DNA from: an uncultured Alistipes sp.
GTDB taxonomy: Bacteria; Bacteroidota; Bacteroidia; Bacteroidales; Rikenellaceae
Length of the DNA stretch: 8,577 nucleotides
Direction of reading: 5' to 3'
NCBI GenBank assembly: GCA_904502075.1
Contig: CAJGDL010000074.1
Span: 1 to 8,577 of the forward strand
The position numbers were made by a program, and so were the translations under genes. The notes beneath the pieces were generated by a model. It was given only the letters and a program-made list of their open reading frames with translations. It had not been told where the DNA came from and did not search any database. Positions 5,879 to 8,577 of this stretch are shown here, in pieces (position 1 is the stretch's first letter; each line of letters starts with the position of its first letter).

Positions 5879-6586
5879 ATGAAATACAAAAGAATTCTCC
5901 TCAAGTTGAGTGGTGAGTCGTTGCAGGGCTCCCAGAAATATGGGCTTTCGGTAGAGATGCTCCAAAGCTACGCCGAACAGATTAAGCGCGTGGCTCAAAC
6001 CGGGGTGCAGATCGGTATCGTCATCGGTGGCGGAAACATCTTCCGTGGGTTGCAAGGGGCCAAAAAGGGCTTCGATCGCGTCAAGGGCGATCAGATGGGA
6101 ATGTTGGCTACGATCATCAATTCACTGGCTTTGCAGTCGGCTCTTGAGGACAATGGCGTGAAGGCCAAGGTGCTTACCTCGATCCGCATGGAGCCTATTG
6201 GCGAGTACTACTCGAAGGCGCGCGCCCTGGAGCTCCTGGAGGCCGGTTATGTGGTGATCATTGGAGGTGGTACCTCGAATCCCTACTTCTCGACCGACAC
6301 CGCCTCGGCCTTGCGCGGTATCGAAATCGAGGCCGAGGTGATGCTTAAGGGTACCCGTGTGGATGGTGTCTATACGGCCGATCCCGAGAAGGATCCCACG
6401 GCGGTGAAGTTCAAGGAGATCACCTTCGACGAGGTCTATGCCCGCAACCTCAAGGTGATGGATATGACCTCCTTCACCCTCTGCAAGGAGAATGGTTTGA
6501 ATATCATCGTCTTCGATATGGATACGCCCGGCAACCTCGAAAAGGTGCTCTCGGGTGAGGAGATCGGAACGCTGGTGAAATTGTAA
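5879..6586 (+). CDS. pyrH: UMP kinase (uridylate kinase)
   Basis: A 235-residue amino-acid-kinase-fold enzyme that phosphorylates UMP to UDP with ATP in the cytosol; usually a hexamer regulated by GTP and UTP. Visible motifs: LLKLSGESL (residues 7-15) with the phosphate-contacting Lys9; IVIGGGNIFRG (47-57), the glycine loop; KGDQMGMLATIIN (69-81), the usual UMP-site region; VVIIGGGTSNPYFSTDTAS near 125-143; and a C-terminal GVYTADPEKDP segment near 161-171, the nucleoside-binding region. The length matches bacterial PyrH (about 240). The start at 5879 is set by the conserved N-terminus and by the -7 box 24 bases upstream. It is the first gene of a likely operon with a thioredoxin-like gene (26 bases later) and frr. 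Confidence 0.97.
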   Translation: MKYKRILLKLSGESLQGSQKYGLSVEMLQSYAEQIKRVAQTGVQIGIVIGGGNIFRGLQGAKKGFDRVKGDQMGMLATIINSLALQSALEDNGVKAKVLTSIRMEPIGEYYSKARALELLEAGYVVIIGGGTSNPYFSTDTASALRGIEIEAEVMLKGTRVDGVYTADPEKDPTAVKFKEITFDEVYARNLKVMDMTSFTLCKENGLNIIVFDMDTPGNLEKVLSGEEIGTLVKL

Positions 6587-6602
6587 CCCCCCCCCAAAAA
6601 AA
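6587..6602. repeat. C9-A7 homopolymer tract between pyrH and the thioredoxin-like gene
   Basis: Directly after the pyrH stop codon come nine consecutive C (6587-6595) and seven consecutive A (6596-6602), ending 10 bases before the next start codon. Nine C in a row is rare by chance and is a potential slippage site; it lies in the ribosome-approach region of the downstream gene. Confidence 0.85.
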
Positions 6603-6612
6603 GCTTTGACCT

Positions 6613-7215
6613 ATGAAATTCGAACGCAAGAAAACGCAAAAGAACGGCACCCTGTGGTTGCTGATTGTCCTGTTGGTTGTTGTTGTCGGCCTGATGATCT
6701 TCCTGCCGAGCGGAGAGGCGGCCGCTGCTGCCGAGGAGCCTGCGACGGAGCAGGCAGCCGAGGAGTCGGAATATGATGTGGTGGCCGTGGGCGACCTGGC
6801 TCCCGACTTTACGCTGCCGATGTATGGCGGTGGCGAGGTGAAGCTCTCCGACCTGCGCGGCAAGGTGGTGTTGCTCAACTTCTGGGCCACCTGGTGCCCG
6901 CCTTGCATGCAGGAGCTCTCGACCGTGCAGCAAGAGATCATCGACCGCTTCGCCGGTCAGGAGTTCGCCTTCATCTTCGCTTCGCGCGGCGATACGGAGG
7001 AGCAGATTGCCAAGACCCGTGCCGATCGTGGCTTCGACTTCCCGATGGCCATGGACAAGGACGAGGCGGTCTTCCACCTCTTTGCCAAGAAGGGGATTCC
7101 CCACAACTACCTCATCGACCGCGAGGGACGTATCGTCCACATTGAGCTGGGCTACAGCCCCGAGGATTTTGCCAAGTTTGTGCAGCTCATCGAGCAGACG
7201 ATCCAAAACAAGTAA
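6613..7215 (+). CDS. Membrane-anchored TlpA/ResA-like thiol-disulfide oxidoreductase
   Basis: A 200-residue protein with a Lys-rich N-terminus (residues 1-11), one membrane segment near 14-31 (WLLIVLLVVVVGLMIFL), an Ala/Glu-rich low-complexity linker near 35-53, then a redoxin domain. The domain has the AhpC/TSA-type entry VGDLAPDFTLP near 59-69, LSDLRGKVVLLNFWATWCPPC with active-site Cys95 and Cys98, and a GIPHNYLIDREGRIVHIELGY segment near 155-175 carrying the expected cis-proline. The anchor places the redox domain in the periplasm, where TlpA/ResA-type proteins usually reduce disulfides, for example in apocytochrome c maturation; the true partner is unknown. The cis-Pro context (I-P-H-N) differs from the more usual V-P-T-T, which may alter substrate choice. 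The first ATG after pyrH is used because it gives a well-formed anchor; no Shine-Dalgarno is visible. It lies between pyrH and frr, 26 and 21 bases from them, so it is probably co-transcribed. Confidence 0.92.
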   Translation: MKFERKKTQKNGTLWLLIVLLVVVVGLMIFLPSGEAAAAAEEPATEQAAEESEYDVVAVGDLAPDFTLPMYGGGEVKLSDLRGKVVLLNFWATWCPPCMQELSTVQQEIIDRFAGQEFAFIFASRGDTEEQIAKTRADRGFDFPMAMDKDEAVFHLFAKKGIPHNYLIDREGRIVHIELGYSPEDFAKFVQLIEQTIQNK

Positions 7216-7236
7216 TCAAATAAAAACAGATAGATT

Positions 7237-7794
7237 ATGGAGAGCAAACAGATTTTGAACGATGCTTCGGCCCGCATGGAGCGCACGGTCGAGCACCTCG
7301 AGGAGGAACTCCTCAATGTACGCGCCGGTAAGGCTTCGACCAATGTCCTCAATGGCGTGATGGTCGACTACTACGGTTCGCAGACCCCTGTTTCGGGCGT
7401 GGCCAGCGTGACGGTTCCCGATGCGAAGACCATTCTGATTCAGCCCTGGGATAAGAACCTGATCCGTGTGATCGAGAAGGCGATCATCGACTCGAATATC
7501 GGCCTGACCCCCTCGAACAACGGAGAGCAGATCCGCCTCTCGATTCCGCCCCTCACCGAGGAGCGTCGTAAGGATCTCGTAAAGCAGGTTCGCGCCGAGG
7601 CCGAGACGGCCCGCATCAGCCTGCGCAACGCCCGCCGCGATGCCGTGGAGGCCTTCAAGAAGGCGATCAAGGAGGGTATGCCCGAGGATGAGTCGAAGGA
7701 TGGCGAGACCCAGGCACAGAAGCTCCTCGAGAAGTTCTCGAAACAGCTTGATGCCCTGCTCGACAAGAAGGAGAAGGAGATCATGACCGTATAA
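7237..7794 (+). CDS. frr: Ribosome recycling factor
   Basis: A 185-residue protein, the standard length for ribosome recycling factor, which with EF-G splits the post-termination ribosome in the cytosol. Visible family features: an N-terminal helix, LLNVRAGKASTNVLNGVMVDYYGSQTPV near 26-53 (the hinge and start of the beta domain), TILIQPWDKNLI near 65-76, AIIDSNIGLTPSNNGEQIRLSIPPLTEERRKDL near 82-114 (the most conserved stretch), and a long charged C-terminal helix ending KKEKEIMTV. The start 21 bases after the thioredoxin stop is supported by the family N-terminus; the spacer is A-rich without a strong Shine-Dalgarno. frr commonly sits next to pyrH; here a redoxin gene separates them. A strong terminator follows. 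Confidence 0.97.
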   Translation: MESKQILNDASARMERTVEHLEEELLNVRAGKASTNVLNGVMVDYYGSQTPVSGVASVTVPDAKTILIQPWDKNLIRVIEKAIIDSNIGLTPSNNGEQIRLSIPPLTEERRKDLVKQVRAEAETARISLRNARRDAVEAFKKAIKEGMPEDESKDGETQAQKLLEKFSKQLDALLDKKEKEIMTV

Positions 7795-7833
7795 TCTGAT
7801 CAAAGAGGGCCCATTTCGGGCCACCCATAAAAT

Positions 7834-7880
7834 TCCGGCGATGGGATGAGCTGCAAAACTCTCCATCGCCGGATTTTTTT
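7834..7880 (+). terminator. Rho-independent terminator after frr
   Basis: TCCGGCGATGG (7834-7844) pairs perfectly with CCATCGCCGGA (7863-7873), an 11-base stem with an 18-base loop, followed by seven T (7874-7880). A smaller hairpin, GGCCC/GGGCC at 7808-7822, lies just upstream. This ends the pyrH-thioredoxin-frr unit. Confidence 0.93.
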
Positions 7881-7942
7881 GCCCCTCCTCTAAATTGAAA
7901 ATAGATGGGGTGGTACCTATTTATAATAGGCTGTTGATCGAG

Positions 7943-8011
7943 AAAATGTGGGGTTTTCGGCGGGTTGAAAGAGAAAATAGTTGAAAATCAGCCGAAAATC
8001 GGCAAAAAAAA
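7943..8011. promoter_or_regulatory. Phased A/T-tract region upstream of the rpsF promoter
   Basis: Tracts of A or T recur near one-turn spacing: 7943-7946, 7954-7957 (T), 7974-7977, 7984-7987, 7995-7998 and 8004-8011, with centres about 10-11 bases apart except for one double step. GAAAAT occurs six times between 7897 and 8048. Such phasing predicts intrinsic curvature just upstream of the rpsF promoter. The stretch 7881-8103 contains no credible gene. Confidence 0.45.
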
Positions 8012-8033
8012 CGGAGGTTTTTGGGGCGAAGGT

Positions 8034-8063
8034 TTTGAAACTGAAAATTTATTCGTATATTTG
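8034..8063 (+). promoter_or_regulatory. Promoter of the rpsF-rpsR operon
   Basis: TTTG at 8034-8037 and TATATTTG at 8056-8063, separated by 18 bases, match the Bacteroidetes -33/-7 pattern (TTTG, about 19 bases, TAnnTTTG). The predicted transcription start is near 8068, leaving a leader of about 36 bases to the rpsF ATG. Confidence 0.75.
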
Positions 8064-8067
8064 CAGC

Positions 8068-8080
8068 CCCGAATAACGGG
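8068..8080 (+). promoter_or_regulatory. Short hairpin at the predicted 5' end of the rpsF mRNA
   Basis: CCCG (8068-8071), loop AATAA, CGGG (8077-8080) forms a small stem right at the predicted transcript start. It could protect the 5' end or take part in S6/S18 feedback control, but the four-pair stem alone is weak evidence. Confidence 0.3.
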
Positions 8081-8103
8081 AAATTAAAAACATTTAAACC
8101 ATT

Positions 8104-8448
8104 ATGAACAATTACGAAACCGTTTTCATTGTCACGCCCGTACTGTCCGATGCACAGGTACAGGAGGTTGCTGACAAATTCCAGGGTGTCATTACCGAGA
8201 ACGGCGGTCAGATTGTGAATGTGGAGAACTGGGGCCTCAAGAAGCTCGCTTATCCCATTCAGAAGAAGACCACCGGTTTCTACTTCTTGGTAGAGTTCAC
8301 CGGTGAGGGTAACATCATCAACACCCTCGAGACCCAGTATCGCCGCGATGAGCGTATCATCCGTTTCTTAACTTTCAAGCAGGACAAGTTCGCCGTAGAG
8401 TACTCGGCAAAGCGTCGTGCTAAACTTTCTAACAAGTCGGAGGAGTAA
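8104..8448 (+). CDS. rpsF: 30S ribosomal protein S6
   Basis: A 114-residue protein, normal for S6, which with S18 binds the central domain of 16S rRNA on the platform of the small subunit. The N-terminus NNYETVFIVTPVLSD (residues 2-16) is the first family strand. NWGLKKLAYPIQKKTTGFYFLVEFTGEG (about 42-69) is the conserved core, and TQYRRDERIIRFLTF (about 77-91) is the typical S6 helix and final strand. The C-terminus is short and charged. The start follows an A-rich leader, and a -33/-7 promoter lies about 40 bases upstream. The last codons contain GGAGGAG, which serves as a Shine-Dalgarno for rpsR three bases beyond the stop, so the two genes are translationally close. Confidence 0.97.
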   Translation: MNNYETVFIVTPVLSDAQVQEVADKFQGVITENGGQIVNVENWGLKKLAYPIQKKTTGFYFLVEFTGEGNIINTLETQYRRDERIIRFLTFKQDKFAVEYSAKRRAKLSNKSEE

Positions 8449-8451
8449 GCT

Positions 8452-8577
8452 ATGGCACAGGAGAACAACGCACAGCAGTCGGAGATTCGCTATCTCAACC
8501 CCGTATCGGTAGACGTAAAGAAGAAGAAGTACTGCCGTTTCAAGAAGCTGGGTATCAAGTATGTAGATTACAAGGAC
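8452..8577 (+). CDS. rpsR: 30S ribosomal protein S18, 3' end cut off by the window
   Basis: The ATG at 8452 opens 42 codons to the window edge, beginning MAQENNAQQSEIRYLNP and continuing KKKKYCRFKKLGIKYVDYKD. The YCRFKK...I.YVDYKD core is the S18 signature, where the N-terminal half binds S6 and rRNA. The gene lies three bases after rpsF, the standard S6-S18 arrangement, and is served by a GGAGGA sequence inside the end of rpsF. The remaining roughly half of the protein is outside the window. Confidence 0.95.
   Translation, partial: MAQENNAQQSEIRYLNPVSVDVKKKKYCRFKKLGIKYVDYKD

Noticed and set aside
5800..5904. N-terminal 35-residue extension of dxs
   Set aside because: The added stretch is Phe/Tyr-rich, not family-like, overlaps the pyrH start and would remove the intergenic promoters; the ATG at 5799 gives the usual Dxs length and places the catalytic Glu at position 370.
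7216..7866. Open frame on the minus strand opposite frr
   Set aside because: It is antisense to frr with Leu/Arg-rich composition, and its start falls inside the loop of the frr terminator.
7991..8003. GCCGA-AAA-TCGGC hairpin as a terminator
   Set aside because: On the plus strand it is followed by A residues, not T; on the minus strand only a weak T-poor tail follows. It is better seen as part of the A-tract region.

Overview
The window looks like chromosomal DNA from a member of the Bacteroidetes, most likely order Bacteroidales. A Rikenellaceae/Alistipes-like organism is my best guess, not proven. The evidence is sevenfold repetition of a theme: promoters with a TAnnTTTG -7 box rather than an E. 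coli -10, mostly AT-rich translation starts without a clear Shine-Dalgarno, a fimbrillin-type lipoprotein, and housekeeping proteins of Bacteroidetes type. The core genes are GC-rich, while the first ~840 bases and the intergenic regions are clearly more AT-rich.

Layout. Bases 1-678 (minus strand) hold a two-gene surface-protein unit: a 44-residue acidic peptide gene, then 19 bases later a fimbrillin-like lipoprotein that runs off the left edge. Its probable promoter lies near 762-769. A strong terminator at 878-904 closes the next minus-strand gene, an alpha-oxoamine synthase (serine palmitoyltransferase/KBL/BioF fold, 925-2193). A divergent intergenic region with two promoters and a GC-rich inverted-repeat block (2328-2387) separates it from a plus-strand radical SAM protein (2457-3230) and a Blc-type lipocalin lipoprotein (3346-3882). 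A compact bidirectional terminator (3884-3913) separates the lipocalin from dxs, which converges on it from the minus strand (3916-5799).

From 5800 to 5878 dxs and pyrH are divergently transcribed. pyrH (UMP kinase), a membrane-anchored TlpA/ResA-like thioredoxin and frr (ribosome recycling factor) form a tight plus-strand operon ending at a strong terminator (7834-7880). After a 223-base AT-rich spacer with helically phased A-tracts and a good promoter, rpsF and the start of rpsR (ribosomal proteins S6 and S18) run off the right edge.

Together the genes cover translation (frr, rpsF, rpsR), pyrimidine nucleotide supply (pyrH), isoprenoid precursor synthesis (dxs), probable lipid or amino-ketone synthesis, and envelope proteins (lipocalin, thioredoxin, fimbrillin-like lipoprotein). 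Most of the window is conventional core genome. The least understood items are the 44-residue peptide paired with the fimbrillin-like gene, the insertion of a thioredoxin gene between pyrH and frr, and several structured or repetitive non-coding segments. I see no CRISPR array, tRNA, rRNA, insertion sequence or phage gene.
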